The position numbers were made by a program, and so were the translations under genes. This document shows positions 40,669 through 50,716 of a stretch of 64,000 nt of DNA, one piece after another. The notes under the pieces were generated by a model. That model worked only from the letters and a program-made list of their open reading frames with translations, ran no database searches and was not told where the DNA came from. The DNA is from Shewanella sp. GD04112 (GTDB lineage Bacteria; Pseudomonadota; Gammaproteobacteria; Enterobacterales; Shewanellaceae). How positions within the stretch are numbered: position 1 is the first letter of the stretch; every line of letters begins with the position of its first letter. Location: positions 3,534,001 through 3,598,000 of the forward strand of contig NZ_JAOEAL010000001.1 in NCBI RefSeq assembly GCF_029835735.1, given 5' to 3'.

Positions 40669-41580
40669 TTATTCCATTTCTTTGGTTAACAGCTTTTGAA
40701 TAAGCAAACCTAAGGTACGGAAGGTCAAAATCCGGCTGGTTGTTTGTCGCCAAACTAAGCCGATATCGCGGTAAGGCGCTTCACCTGGCGGAGTCATCAC
40801 CACCAGATCGGTATCATTTAAGATGCCAGCATCGATCGCCATTTGCGGTAAGAAGGTTGTGCCCAGCTTGCTATCCACCATTTGCACTAAAGTGTGTAGA
40901 CTGGTTGCGGCAAAGGGATTCACCTTAGCGCTATCACCTAACTGACAAGCGGTAATCGCATGCCCTGTAATACAGTGTTCACTTTGCAGCAGGAAGATAC
41001 TCTCATCGGGCAAGGTCTGATAATCGATAGGTTGATGAATGCCACCCACTAAGTCTTTATGGATCACCATCTTAAAGGGGTCTATCCCAACTTTCATGCT
41101 GTGGTAACCACTGGTATCCACAGGCAAAGCAAGGATCAGTAAATCCAACTCCCCTTTGCCTAAGGCATCGAGCAAACGCTCAGTAGTATCCTCTTTGAGT
41201 AACAAACTCATCGCCGGATAAGCTTGCTGACATTGCTTAACCACGCGGCTTAATAGAAATGGCGCAATGGTTGGGATACAACCTAAGCGGATATCCCCAG
41301 TCATAGGTTCGCCCTGGTTTTTCACCAATTCGACTAAATCATCCACATCTGTCAGGATTTTGCGGGAACGCTGCACCACTTCTTCACCGATAGCGGTGAA
41401 CATAAAGGATTTATGATCACGTTCTATCAATTGATGGCCGAGCTGTTCTTCAAGATTCTGGATCCCGCTCGACAGCGTTGATTGACTGACAAAACACACC
41501 TTAGCGGCGCGGTTAAAATTCTGCTCTTGGTGAAGATTCACCAAATAGAATAAATTCTTGAGGCTAGGTAAATTTTTCAT
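40669..41580 (-). CDS. oxyR: LysR-family peroxide sensor OxyR
   Basis: Transcriptional regulator of hydrogen-peroxide defence. The N-terminal winged helix (NFNRAAKVCFVSQSTLSSGI, LEEQLGHQLIERD) precedes a regulatory domain containing Cys203 and Cys212 (HCITGHAITAC), the C-x8-C pair that forms the redox disulfide in E. coli OxyR (Cys199/Cys208). TSLHTLVQMV and GTTFLPQMAID match OxyR blocks. The 303 residues are normal. It stands alone on the minus strand, convergent with cyaC. Confidence 0.93.
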   Translation of the reverse strand: MKNLPSLKNLFYLVNLHQEQNFNRAAKVCFVSQSTLSSGIQNLEEQLGHQLIERDHKSFMFTAIGEEVVQRSRKILTDVDDLVELVKNQGEPMTGDIRLGCIPTIAPFLLSRVVKQCQQAYPAMSLLLKEDTTERLLDALGKGELDLLILALPVDTSGYHSMKVGIDPFKMVIHKDLVGGIHQPIDYQTLPDESIFLLQSEHCITGHAITACQLGDSAKVNPFAATSLHTLVQMVDSKLGTTFLPQMAIDAGILNDTDLVVMTPPGEAPYRDIGLVWRQTTSRILTFRTLGLLIQKLLTKEME

Positions 41581-41798
41581 TTAATCGATTGCCACTAAGG
41601 TTATGAATTAATAAATTTAATCAACTCTAGCATAAGTTATCAACTAAAACGCGGCTGAATTGCTCAATACTGTGAGCAAAATCGATTTTCAATCAAAGGA
41701 AAACGTAAGAGAGTGCTTACTGAGAACAAACGGAGGGGATAAAGACTGGAACAGAGGTTATTGAGGTGCAACCTGCAGCTGCACCTCCATAGTACAGA

Positions 41799-42164
41799 CT
41801 AAGCTTTAGCCTGCAGGAATTGCTTTAACTGCTGGAGATCGGCACTTGCAAATTCAACAATTTGCGCGACCCAGGTTCCATGTTCTGCTTCCCAACGTGC
41901 TTCTTCGCCATGTTGGAGTAACTGGGCAATTTGCTGAATACGTTTTAAACCCACTGAGCCCGCCGCACCTTTAAACTTATGAGCTTCGGCGCATAAAGTG
42001 TCCTTATCGGCAGCTTCGTTAGCCTTGACTAGATTCCCTACATACTCAGGCATTAATTGCTCAAACAAGACCACACTCTTTAACAGAGTTCCGGCACCAA
42101 TCGCACTGCAATACTGTTCTAACGTATTGAGATCTAGGATTGTTTCTAATTCAACTGTGGCCAT
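41799..42164 (-). CDS. hptA: Orphan histidine phosphotransfer protein HptA
   Basis: Stand-alone Hpt domain of 121 residues in a four-helix bundle. The phosphoacceptor is His62 in AEAHKFKGAAGSVGL. In S. oneidensis, HptA replaces the Hpt module missing from the Arc sensor and relays phosphate to ArcA. The sequence, resembling the ArcB C-terminal domain, and position near oxyR and cyaC fit that protein. No sensor kinase or receiver gene is adjacent. Monocistronic. Confidence 0.9.
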   Translation of the reverse strand: MATVELETILDLNTLEQYCSAIGAGTLLKSVVLFEQLMPEYVGNLVKANEAADKDTLCAEAHKFKGAAGSVGLKRIQQIAQLLQHGEEARWEAEHGTWVAQIVEFASADLQQLKQFLQAKA

Positions 42165-42349
42165 CTAGGCCTCCCTTAAGTAGTCCAATGCTTAAAACAC
42201 GTTTATGACATGATACCCACTAAAATTGTCAGTGCAACTTATAGCAGCATTTGTGGTCAAATCACGGTTTATTTAACAAAAAATCAACTATTTAAAACAC
42301 TCTCAGCGATAAATCGGTTTAAACTGAATCCCTTCAAGCGATATGGTCA

Positions 42350-43279
42350 TTATGGTCGCGCTAATGCCGCGCCTTGTCCACCCTTACGCGCAAGATCCTC
42401 AACAATTGCCACTAAACCATTCCAACGATAACCGCACCAATTGGGCGCGAGTAGTATCGGTTTTTTCGCATAGGCGGTCACCCGATGAAAAATCACTTCT
42501 TTCGGTGTATGCCGAACCAGCTCGCCCGCACAAGCCGCATACTCTTCGAGACTGAGCAATGGCAAGCGTCCTGCGCGCCAAGCCTTTGCCATCGTACTGC
42601 CCTCGACGACATGTAATGGATGTAGCTTTAAGCCATCGACGCCCTGCGCCAGCACCGCCTGCAGTGTCGCCATATAATCGAGGTGAGTTTCACCGGGTAA
42701 GCCTAAGATAAGGTGAGTACAGACTTTTAGGCCTCGGCTTCTGGCCCGTGCAACCGTATCGCAATAACAGGCAAAATCGTGCCCACGGTTAATCTTATGC
42801 AAGGTGCTATCATTGGCGGTTTGTAACCCAAGTTCCAGCCAGACATCGACCCCCTTTTGCTGATAACTCGCTAATAAATCTAGCACATTATCTGTCACAC
42901 AGTCGGGACGAGTGCCAACACACAGGCCCACAATCTCACTGTCTTTGACCGCTTCATCGTATTTGGCCATCAACACCTGATACTCATCATAGGTGCTCGT
43001 ATAGGCCTGAAAATACGCGATAAACTTATCCGCATTCAGCTTAGGTTTCGCCTCTTTATAACGGGCTTTCCCCTGCTCTAATTGCTCACTAATGCTGAGC
43101 GTTTCCGCCTGCTGATAGCTAAAGGAGGCCACATTACAAAAGGTGCAACCACCCCGTCCTAGGGTGCCATCGCGGTTAGGGCAAGTGAATTTGGCATCGA
43201 TAGTCAGCTTGCGTAAGCGCTCGCCGTATTTAGCCTTACACACGGCACCGAATGTGTTTACGTATGCATCGAGCCCCAT
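42350..43279 (-). CDS. yhcC: Radical SAM protein YhcC (TIGR01212 family)
   Basis: Radical SAM enzyme of unknown substrate. The N-terminal cluster-binding region is CPNRDGTLGRGGCTFCN (C-x11-C-x2-C, unusual spacing typical of this family). GLCVGTRPDCV, LELGLQTANDSTLHKINRGHD and HLILGLPGETH follow as in other members. I start at ATG 43279, which gives 309 residues, the length of E. coli YhcC; a TTG at 43294 extends the frame. Divergent from gltB; the E. coli gene also lies near gltBD. Confidence 0.93.
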   Translation of the reverse strand: MGLDAYVNTFGAVCKAKYGERLRKLTIDAKFTCPNRDGTLGRGGCTFCNVASFSYQQAETLSISEQLEQGKARYKEAKPKLNADKFIAYFQAYTSTYDEYQVLMAKYDEAVKDSEIVGLCVGTRPDCVTDNVLDLLASYQQKGVDVWLELGLQTANDSTLHKINRGHDFACYCDTVARARSRGLKVCTHLILGLPGETHLDYMATLQAVLAQGVDGLKLHPLHVVEGSTMAKAWRAGRLPLLSLEEYAACAGELVRHTPKEVIFHRVTAYAKKPILLAPNWCGYRWNGLVAIVEDLARKGGQGAALARP

Positions 43280-43754
43280 TAGCTCGCCTGCCAAATTTCA
43301 TGTCGTTTCATTAAAAATAACCAAGATAAAATCACAAAAGAGAAGAGATAAAGACGAGTGTTTAGATGGAAAAACTCATGATAAACAAAGCGAGCATCGT
43401 TTTCTTGGTGGTAAATCAAACTCCGGTTAGATTCACAGCGGCAAAGCTTAAAACCTGAGTCATTGCTCACAGTGTCTTTACACTCCGTGATTTCACTCAC
43501 AAGCAAAAAGAATAACAATTCATTTATTTTATATTTTTATACAACCACTGTATTTGCAATAAAAATCACTATTTCTAAATCAAAAACAATCGATTTCAAT
43601 GTTACATTTTAGTAACTCTATCGTTTTTCATTTTTTAAAATTCTTTTTATTCATAATGTTATACAGCACTTTAGTCAGTTAACGTTAACGTCAAGTAATT
43701 GTATTTTGTGTATAAAACATGAATGAATACCCATATTTTATGCAAATTTTTGGT

Positions 43755-43783
43755 TTGACCTTTGGTTAATGTCAGGATAATTT
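43755..43783 (+). promoter_or_regulatory. gltBD promoter candidate
   Basis: TTGACC (43755-43760), 17-base spacer, TAATTT (43778-43783), about 84 bases before the gltB start. The remainder of the gap (43280-43754) is AT-rich and holds no supported gene; it contains a GTTAACGTTAAC palindrome at 43678-43689. Confidence 0.5.
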
Positions 43784-43866
43784 GGGTGGTTCGGGTGCAT
43801 ATCTATAGAAAGTCTTTACATTTCTCCCCGAGTAGTAATTTCGTTGAGGTCAAGGGAGGTTTTTGT

Positions 43867-46800
43867 ATGAGCTTATATCATCCCAGTTTTGAGCGGGACA
43901 ATTGTGGTTTTGGCTTGATTGCACAAATGGATGGCGAAGCCAGCCATCGTATCGTGCGCACCGCCATCCATGGCCTCGATCGCATGAAACACCGTGGCGG
44001 TATCGCCTCTGACGGTCGAACTGGGGACGGCTGTGGTTTATTAATGCAGCTACCATTGCAATTCTTTGAAGCCATTGCCGCGGAAAATGACTGGCACCTG
44101 AGCCGCAAATTCGCCGTGGGCATGTTGTTTTTAAGCCAAGATGAAGAACTGGCCGACCAAGCCAAGTTTATTCTCGAACGCGAACTCGAGCGTGAAACCT
44201 TAAGCATTGCAGGCTGGCGTAAAGTCCCCGTCAATCCTGAAGTATTGGGTGAGATTGGTAAATCGAGCCTGCCGCAAATCTATCAAGTCCTGATCAACGC
44301 CCCGATTGGCTGGCGTGAGAAAGATCTTGAGCGTCGCCTCTACATGGCTCGCCGCCGTTTAGAGCAACAAATTACTGACGATAAAGACTTTTATGTCGCG
44401 AGTCTTTCAGGTCAAGTCATAGTCTACAAAGGCTTGATGATGCCAGCCGACTTGCCCGCATTCTATCCCGACCTTGCCGACATCCGTTTGAAGAGCTCTA
44501 TTTGTTTATTCCATCAACGCTTTTCAACTAATACTTCACCTAAATGGCCACTCGCTCAGCCCTTTAGATATCTTGCCCATAACGGCGAGATCAACACTAT
44601 TACCGGTAACCGCCAATGGGCCCGTGCACGTGCCTACAAGTTTAATTCACCATTGCTGCCCGACTTACAACAGGCGGCACCTTTTGTGAATGAAACGGGC
44701 TCCGATTCATCCTCCCTCGACAATATGCTCGAGATGCTGCTCTCAGGCGGTATGGACCTATACCGCGCCATGCGTTTGCTTATTCCGCCAGCATGGCAGA
44801 GTAACCCAGAGATGGATGATGAGCTAAAAGCCTTCTATGACTTTAACTCCATGCATATGGAACCTTGGGATGGCCCAGCGGGTATCGTAATGACCAACGG
44901 TCGCCACGCCGCTTGCGCAGTGGATCGTAACGGTCTGCGCCCATCTCGTTATGTGATCACTAAAGATCGTATCCTCACCCTCGCCTCCGAAGTGGGCATT
45001 TGGGACTATGCCGCCGATGAAGTGATTGAGAAAGGCCGCGTCGGCCCGGGTGAGCTGTTAGTGTTAGATACACTCAATGGTCGTCTGTACCAATCATTCG
45101 AAATCGATAATGACCTTAAGCGTCGCCACCCCTATAAAGAGTGGATGGCGAAAAACAGCCGTACTCTGATCCCAGCAGAGCAGTTGGCAACGGAGCAACA
45201 TGGCGCCAGCGAATTAAGCCCTGAGCAACTACTGCAATACCAAAAGCAATTTGGTTACACCCGCGAAGAGCTTGAACAAGTGATTTGGGTGCTGGCAAAA
45301 CAAGGCGAAGAAGCGACAGGTTCCATGGGCGACGATACGCCAATGGCCGTATTGTCGAAAAAGTCACGCTCGCTCTATGACTATTTCCGACAGAAATTCG
45401 CTCAAGTCACTAACCCGCCTATCGATCCGCTGCGTGAAAAGCACGTGATGTCTCTGGCGACCTGTATCGGCCGCGAGCAAAACCTCTTCAACGAAACCAC
45501 TGGTCATGCCTATCGAGTGATGTTCAACTCACCGATATTATTATTCAGTGATTTCAACCAATTACTCGGATTAGATAGCACTTACTATCGCGCCAATATC
45601 GTCGACTTAAACTACGATCCGAAGGAAGGCTTAGAGCACGCTATCCGCCGCATCACCTCGGAAGCCGAGCGTTTAGCTCGCAGTGGCACCACGCTGCTGA
45701 TTTTATCCGACCGCGCGATTGATAAATCGGCGCAGGTGATCCCGGCGGCCATGGCAGTTGGCGCAGTACAACAAATGCTGGTGAGCAAGAGCCTACGCTG
45801 CGATACCAACATCATTGTTGAGACCGCATCGGCGCGGGATCCGCACCACTTTGCAGTGCTACTCGGCTTTGGTGCTACGGCGATTTATCCGTATCTAGTG
45901 TATGAATCAATCTCAGATCTGGCGAAACGCCATCAATTGACCGATACCACGGCGTTGATGCTGAACTTCCGCTACGGCATCGAGAAAGGCCTACGTAAGA
46001 TCATGTCGAAAATGGGGATCAGCACCGTCGGCTCCTACCGTTGTAGCCAACAGTTTGAGGCCATTGGTATTGCCAGCGATGTAATTGAACTCTGCTTTAA
46101 AGGAGTAGTAAGCCGTATCGAAGGCGCCAGCTTTGAGGATATCGCTCAAGATCAAGCGCTGCTGCATAAAGCCGCTTACCGCGCCCATGTGCCACTGCCA
46201 CAAGGCGGTTTACTCAAATACGTGGATGGCGGTGAGTACCACTGCTTCAACCCAGATGTGGTCAACACGCTGCAGGCGTCCTTAATCGACAAGAATTTTG
46301 CGACCTATAAGAAATTCGCCGAATTAGTCGATAACCGCCCAGTTGCCACCCTAAGGGATTTGATTGGCATTAAAGCTGACCAAGCTGCAATTGAACTGGA
46401 TAAAGTTGAAGCAGCCAGCCACTTATTCCCACGCTTTGACAGTGCGGCCATGAGTATTGGCGCCCTAAGCCCCGAGGCCCATGAGGCATTAGCCATCGCC
46501 ATGAATCGCTTAGGCGGCCGCTCCAACTCGGGCGAAGGTGGTGAGGATGCGCGTCGCTTTAACACCGAGCGTAACTCGGCGATTAAGCAAATTGCCTCGG
46601 CACGTTTTGGCGTAACCGCCCATTACCTAGTCAATGCCGATGTGTTGCAGATTAAAGTCGCACAGGGCGCAAAACCCGGTGAAGGCGGACAACTGCCAGG
46701 CCATAAGGTGAGTGTGGAAATTGCAGGACTGCGCCACGCGCGCCCAGGTGTAACCTTGATTTCACCACCACCGCACCATGATATTTACTCTATCGAAGAC

Positions 46801-48315
46801 TTAGCCCAGCTGATTTTCGATTTAAAACAAATCAATACCAAGGCACTGATCTCCGTGAAGTTAGTGTCTGAGCCAGGTGTCGGTACTATCGCCACAGGTG
46901 TAGCAAAAGCCTACGCCGATATGATCACTATTTCTGGCTACGATGGTGGCACGGGCGCAAGCCCTATCACTTCGGTGAAATACGCCGGCAGCCCATGGGA
47001 ACTCGGCCTTGCCGAAGTGCATCAATCTCTGGTGGAAAATGGCCTACGCCATAAGATCCGCTTGCAGGTCGATGGCGGCCTAAAAACCGGAACCGACGTC
47101 ATCAAGGCAGCCTTACTCGGCGCCGAGAGCTTTGGCTTCGGGACTGTGCCTATGATTGCCTTAGGTTGTAAGTACCTGCGTATTTGCCACCTGAACAACT
47201 GCGCTACTGGTGTCGCAACTCAGGACAAGAAACTGCGCGATAACCACTACCACGGCTTACCAGAGCGAGTGATGACTTACTTTGAGTTTGTCGCCGAGGA
47301 AGTACGCGAGTGGATGGCAACGCTAGGGGTCAGCAAGTTCGAAGATTTAGTGGGCCGCAGTGAGTGGCTACATACCTTGGAAGGCCAGACCGATAAACAA
47401 CGCGGACTCGATTTAGCGCCGATCCTGTATCAGCCTAAGGTCAGAGCCAGCACCTCGCGCACTTGGCAGGAAACCAATCCACCAGCGGATTTAGGCTTAC
47501 TCAACCAACATCTGCTCAACGAGTGTCAGAGTGCGGTCGATAAGGGCGAGTGTTTCGATGCCGCTTACAGTATCAACAACACCGACCGCTCAGTGGGCGC
47601 ACGCCTGTCGGGCTATATCGCGACCACCCTTGGCGTTAAAGGCACTAAGGCACCGATTAAACTCAGCTTTAATGGCAGTGCCGGCCAAAGTTTTGGGGTA
47701 TGGAACAGCCCAGGCCTTGAACTCAAGCTCTGCGGTGATGCCAACGACTACGTCGGTAAAGGCATGTCGGGCGGCAAGATTGTGATTTATCCACCGCTAG
47801 GGAGTCCATTCCAGAGCGAGCGCAGCGCGATTGTCGGTAACACTTGTCTGTATGGCGCGACGGGTGGACGCTTCTTCGCTGCGGGTCAAGCGGGTGAACG
47901 CTTTGCGGTACGTAACTCTGGCGCCATTGCCGTAGTTGAAGGCTTAGGCGATAACGGCTGCGAATACATGACCAGCGGTATCGTTGTTGTGCTCGGCAAA
48001 ACCGGGGTCAACTTCGGCGCAGGGATGACGGGCGGTTTTGCCTATGTCTTCGACCAATTTGGCCGTTTTAACCGCCGCGTGAATAACGAGCTTGTCGATA
48101 CCCAAAAACTCGAATCACCTATCCATCAACAGCATTTGAAAGGCTTGATTGAAGAGCATGTGGCCGAGACTGGCAGTGAGCACGCGAAGATGATCTTAAG
48201 CGACTTTGCCAACTGGTTAGATTGCTTTGTTTTAGTGAAACCGAAAAATATCGCCGTTGCAGATCTGCTCAAATTAGAGCAATCGAGCCCGGAACTAGCA
48301 GTTAAAGCGGGGTAA
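43867..48315 (+). CDS. gltB: Glutamate synthase (NADPH) large subunit
   Basis: GOGAT alpha subunit: transfers the amide of glutamine to 2-oxoglutarate, the main route of ammonium assimilation with glutamine synthetase. The N-terminal Ntn glutaminase begins at Cys13 (NCGFGLIAQ) after a short propeptide that is normally removed. The central domain, FMN-binding synthase domain (ISGYDGGTGASPI, LQVDGGLKTG), 3Fe-4S ligands (CKYLRICHLNNC) and C-terminal beta-helix domain follow in order. The frame is open from 43762, but GGGAGG ahead of ATG 43867, the Cys13 position and the promoter location favour 43867 (1482 residues). gltD follows after six bases. Confidence 0.98.
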   Translation: MSLYHPSFERDNCGFGLIAQMDGEASHRIVRTAIHGLDRMKHRGGIASDGRTGDGCGLLMQLPLQFFEAIAAENDWHLSRKFAVGMLFLSQDEELADQAKFILERELERETLSIAGWRKVPVNPEVLGEIGKSSLPQIYQVLINAPIGWREKDLERRLYMARRRLEQQITDDKDFYVASLSGQVIVYKGLMMPADLPAFYPDLADIRLKSSICLFHQRFSTNTSPKWPLAQPFRYLAHNGEINTITGNRQWARARAYKFNSPLLPDLQQAAPFVNETGSDSSSLDNMLEMLLSGGMDLYRAMRLLIPPAWQSNPEMDDELKAFYDFNSMHMEPWDGPAGIVMTNGRHAACAVDRNGLRPSRYVITKDRILTLASEVGIWDYAADEVIEKGRVGPGELLVLDTLNGRLYQSFEIDNDLKRRHPYKEWMAKNSRTLIPAEQLATEQHGASELSPEQLLQYQKQFGYTREELEQVIWVLAKQGEEATGSMGDDTPMAVLSKKSRSLYDYFRQKFAQVTNPPIDPLREKHVMSLATCIGREQNLFNETTGHAYRVMFNSPILLFSDFNQLLGLDSTYYRANIVDLNYDPKEGLEHAIRRITSEAERLARSGTTLLILSDRAIDKSAQVIPAAMAVGAVQQMLVSKSLRCDTNIIVETASARDPHHFAVLLGFGATAIYPYLVYESISDLAKRHQLTDTTALMLNFRYGIEKGLRKIMSKMGISTVGSYRCSQQFEAIGIASDVIELCFKGVVSRIEGASFEDIAQDQALLHKAAYRAHVPLPQGGLLKYVDGGEYHCFNPDVVNTLQASLIDKNFATYKKFAELVDNRPVATLRDLIGIKADQAAIELDKVEAASHLFPRFDSAAMSIGALSPEAHEALAIAMNRLGGRSNSGEGGEDARRFNTERNSAIKQIASARFGVTAHYLVNADVLQIKVAQGAKPGEGGQLPGHKVSVEIAGLRHARPGVTLISPPPHHDIYSIEDLAQLIFDLKQINTKALISVKLVSEPGVGTIATGVAKAYADMITISGYDGGTGASPITSVKYAGSPWELGLAEVHQSLVENGLRHKIRLQVDGGLKTGTDVIKAALLGAESFGFGTVPMIALGCKYLRICHLNNCATGVATQDKKLRDNHYHGLPERVMTYFEFVAEEVREWMATLGVSKFEDLVGRSEWLHTLEGQTDKQRGLDLAPILYQPKVRASTSRTWQETNPPADLGLLNQHLLNECQSAVDKGECFDAAYSINNTDRSVGARLSGYIATTLGVKGTKAPIKLSFNGSAGQSFGVWNSPGLELKLCGDANDYVGKGMSGGKIVIYPPLGSPFQSERSAIVGNTCLYGATGGRFFAAGQAGERFAVRNSGAIAVVEGLGDNGCEYMTSGIVVVLGKTGVNFGAGMTGGFAYVFDQFGRFNRRVNNELVDTQKLESPIHQQHLKGLIEEHVAETGSEHAKMILSDFANWLDCFVLVKPKNIAVADLLKLEQSSPELAVKAG

Positions 48316-48321
48316 TAGCAG

Positions 48322-49728
48322 ATGAGTAACGATTTTCAATTTATTGAAGTGGGTCGCAAAGACCCAACTAAACACCCTGCAGCAAAGCGTTCGACTCAGT
48401 TTATTGAGATTTATCAGCCCTTTGCTCAAGCTCAGGTGACTGAACAGGCGGACCGTTGCCTCGATTGCGGTAACCCTTATTGTGAGTGGAAATGTCCGCT
48501 GCACAACTATATTCCCAATTGGCTGAAACTGGCGCAACAGGGCCGAATTATGGAAGCAGCGGATTTAGTCCATGAGACCAATACCCTGCCCGAGATCTGC
48601 GGCCGCGTCTGCCCACAGGACAGACTCTGTGAAGGCGCTTGTACCCTAAACGCCGACTTTGGTGCCGTGACTATCGGTAATGTGGAGAAATACATTACCG
48701 ATACCGCCATCGCCCAAGGCTGGCGTCCGGATATGAGCAAGGTCACGCCGCGCAAGGAAAAGGTCGCGATTGTGGGCGCAGGCCCAGCTGGTTTAGGCTG
48801 TGCCGATATTCTTGCCCGTAATGGGGTTAAGGCTGTGGTGTTTGATAAGTATCCCCAGATTGGTGGCCTGCTGACCTACGGTATTCCCGCCTTTAAACTG
48901 GATAAAGCCGTGATGGCAACTCGCCGCACTGTGTTAGAAGGCATGGGCATCGAGTTCAAACTGGGCGTCACTGTGGGTAAGGATGTTGGCTTTAACCAAC
49001 TGCTTGAGGAATACGATGCTGTCTTCCTCGGCATGGGTACCTACACCGCTATGAAAGCGGGCCTTGAGGGCGAAGATGCCCAAGGCGTGTACCAAGCTCT
49101 ACCCTACTTGATTGGTAATACCCATCACCTGATGGGCAGCACAAGCCCTGATACGCCTTACCTTAACCTTGCTGGTAAACGCGTGGTGGTACTCGGTGGT
49201 GGTGATACCGCCATGGACTGTGTTCGCACCGCCGTGCGCCAAGGTGCCAGCAGTGTGATTTGTGCCTATCGCCGTGATGAAGCCAACATGCCGGGTTCAC
49301 GCCGCGAAGTGCAAAACGCCCGTGAAGAGGGAGTGAACTTCCTGTTTAACCGTCAACCCGTGGCGATTAAAACCCAGGATGGCAAAGTGGTGGGTGTGGA
49401 ATGCGTTGAAACCCAAATGGGTAAAGCCGATGCGAGTGGCCGTCAACGTGCTGAAGCAATTGAAGGCAGCGAGCAGTTACTCGACGCCGATGCGGTGATT
49501 ATCGCCTTCGGTTTCCAACCTAGCCCAGCGCCTTGGTTTGCCGATTACGGCATTGAACTCGACCAATGGGGCCGAGTAAAAGCCAGTAAACAGGCCGATA
49601 ACCCATTCCAAACCACCAATCCAAAGGTATTTGCTGGCGGGGATATGGTCCGTGGCTCGGATCTGGTTGTGACCGCTATTGCTGAAGGACGTGATGCCGC
49701 GCAAGGTATTCTTAACTACTTAGATTAA
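48322..49728 (+). CDS. gltD: Glutamate synthase (NADPH) small subunit
   Basis: GOGAT beta subunit: passes electrons from NADPH through FAD and 4Fe-4S centres to GltB. The N-terminal cluster region has CLDCGNPYCEWKCPLHNYIP and CGRVCPQDRLCEGAC; GAGPAGLGCAD binds FAD and GGGDTAMDCVRTAVRQG binds NADPH; the C-terminal FAD contact VFAGGDMVRGSDLVVTAI is intact. The 468 residues match E. coli (472). Ends before a terminator. Confidence 0.98.
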   Translation: MSNDFQFIEVGRKDPTKHPAAKRSTQFIEIYQPFAQAQVTEQADRCLDCGNPYCEWKCPLHNYIPNWLKLAQQGRIMEAADLVHETNTLPEICGRVCPQDRLCEGACTLNADFGAVTIGNVEKYITDTAIAQGWRPDMSKVTPRKEKVAIVGAGPAGLGCADILARNGVKAVVFDKYPQIGGLLTYGIPAFKLDKAVMATRRTVLEGMGIEFKLGVTVGKDVGFNQLLEEYDAVFLGMGTYTAMKAGLEGEDAQGVYQALPYLIGNTHHLMGSTSPDTPYLNLAGKRVVVLGGGDTAMDCVRTAVRQGASSVICAYRRDEANMPGSRREVQNAREEGVNFLFNRQPVAIKTQDGKVVGVECVETQMGKADASGRQRAEAIEGSEQLLDADAVIIAFGFQPSPAPWFADYGIELDQWGRVKASKQADNPFQTTNPKVFAGGDMVRGSDLVVTAIAEGRDAAQGILNYLD

Positions 49729-49804
49729 TTGTTTTTTGTTGTACCGCTGTACCTGTGAGTCTCGGACTCGTACCCACGAGTCCACCATTTGCTTGTGAAT
49801 TTTG

Positions 49805-49830
49805 GCGCACCTTAGGGTGCGCATTTTTTT
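49805..49830 (+). terminator. Terminator of gltBD
   Basis: GCGCACC, 4-base loop, GGTGCGC and seven T, about 75 bases past the gltD stop. Confidence 0.9.
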
Positions 49831-49974
49831 ACCTTCCGCGCGTTTTATCCCACCCCAATCAAGCAATCGCAATCCCACAATAACGTCAAAGCATAACTGT
49901 GGTATATTAGCCGCCATTCTGTTATCCCACTCTTTAGTGGCATCACACATTCAGTAGAATCAAAAGGGTCTCCC

Positions 49975-50685
49975 ATGAAAATTGGTATTATTGGCGCTAT
50001 GGAGCCAGAAGTTGCCCATCTTATTGCGGCTATGACAAACGCCTCTTCGCAAACGATTGCAGGTATTGAATTTATCGCTGGCACCTTAGCGGGCAAAGAC
50101 GTTGTAGTGACGCGCTCTGGTATTGGTAAAGTCGCCGCTAGTATTGCCACCACGCTGCTGATTGAGAAATACGCCCCCGATGCGGTAATCAACACAGGTT
50201 CTGCGGGTGGTTTTGTCGATTCACTGTCGATTGGCGATATCGTGATTTCATCCGAAGTGCGCCACCACGATGTGGATGTCACCGCATTTGGTTACGAAAT
50301 TGGCCAAATGGCGCAGCAACCCGCAGCGTTTATTCCGGCGCCATACTTAGTCGAAGCGGCTAATAAGGCCATCGCACAATTAGGCGAAGTGAAAGCGATT
50401 GAAGGCTTAATCTGTACTGGCGATAGCTTTATTTGCGACCCTGTTCGCACCAAGACCATGTTAGAGCACTTCCCAACCATGGCGGCCTGTGAGATGGAAG
50501 GCGCTGCAATTGCCCAAGTTTGCCATCAGTTCGGCGTGCCATTCGTGGTGATCCGCTCGCTCTCTGACAACGCCAACAACGACTCACCGGTCGATTTTGA
50601 TTCTTACATTGTGAAGGCAGGTTACCATTCGGCACTAATGGTGATGTTGCTGCTTGAGCAATTAGATCCAAACTCAGTAAAGTAA
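49975..50685 (+). CDS. mtnN: 5'-methylthioadenosine / S-adenosylhomocysteine nucleosidase
   Basis: Removes adenine from methylthioadenosine and S-adenosylhomocysteine; recycles the products of polyamine and methylation reactions and makes the autoinducer-2 precursor. The catalytic Glu (GAMEPEVAHL) and Asp (IRSLSDNANND) and ACEMEGAAIAQV are present. The 236 residues match E. coli Pfs (232). It is followed by a run of closely spaced plus-strand genes. Confidence 0.97.
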   Translation: MKIGIIGAMEPEVAHLIAAMTNASSQTIAGIEFIAGTLAGKDVVVTRSGIGKVAASIATTLLIEKYAPDAVINTGSAGGFVDSLSIGDIVISSEVRHHDVDVTAFGYEIGQMAQQPAAFIPAPYLVEAANKAIAQLGEVKAIEGLICTGDSFICDPVRTKTMLEHFPTMAACEMEGAAIAQVCHQFGVPFVVIRSLSDNANNDSPVDFDSYIVKAGYHSALMVMLLLEQLDPNSVK

Positions 50686-50716
50686 TTGACTAAAGCATGA
50701 TTGCGGAAAGTACCTG

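Noticed and set aside
43279..43518. 79-codon minus-strand frame upstream of yhcC
   Set aside because: Overlaps the likely yhcC start and its promoter area; no family resemblance and AT-rich composition.
43678..43689. GTTAACGTTAAC palindrome upstream of gltB
   Set aside because: Short, AT-rich and without known match; not close enough to the promoter elements to call an operator.
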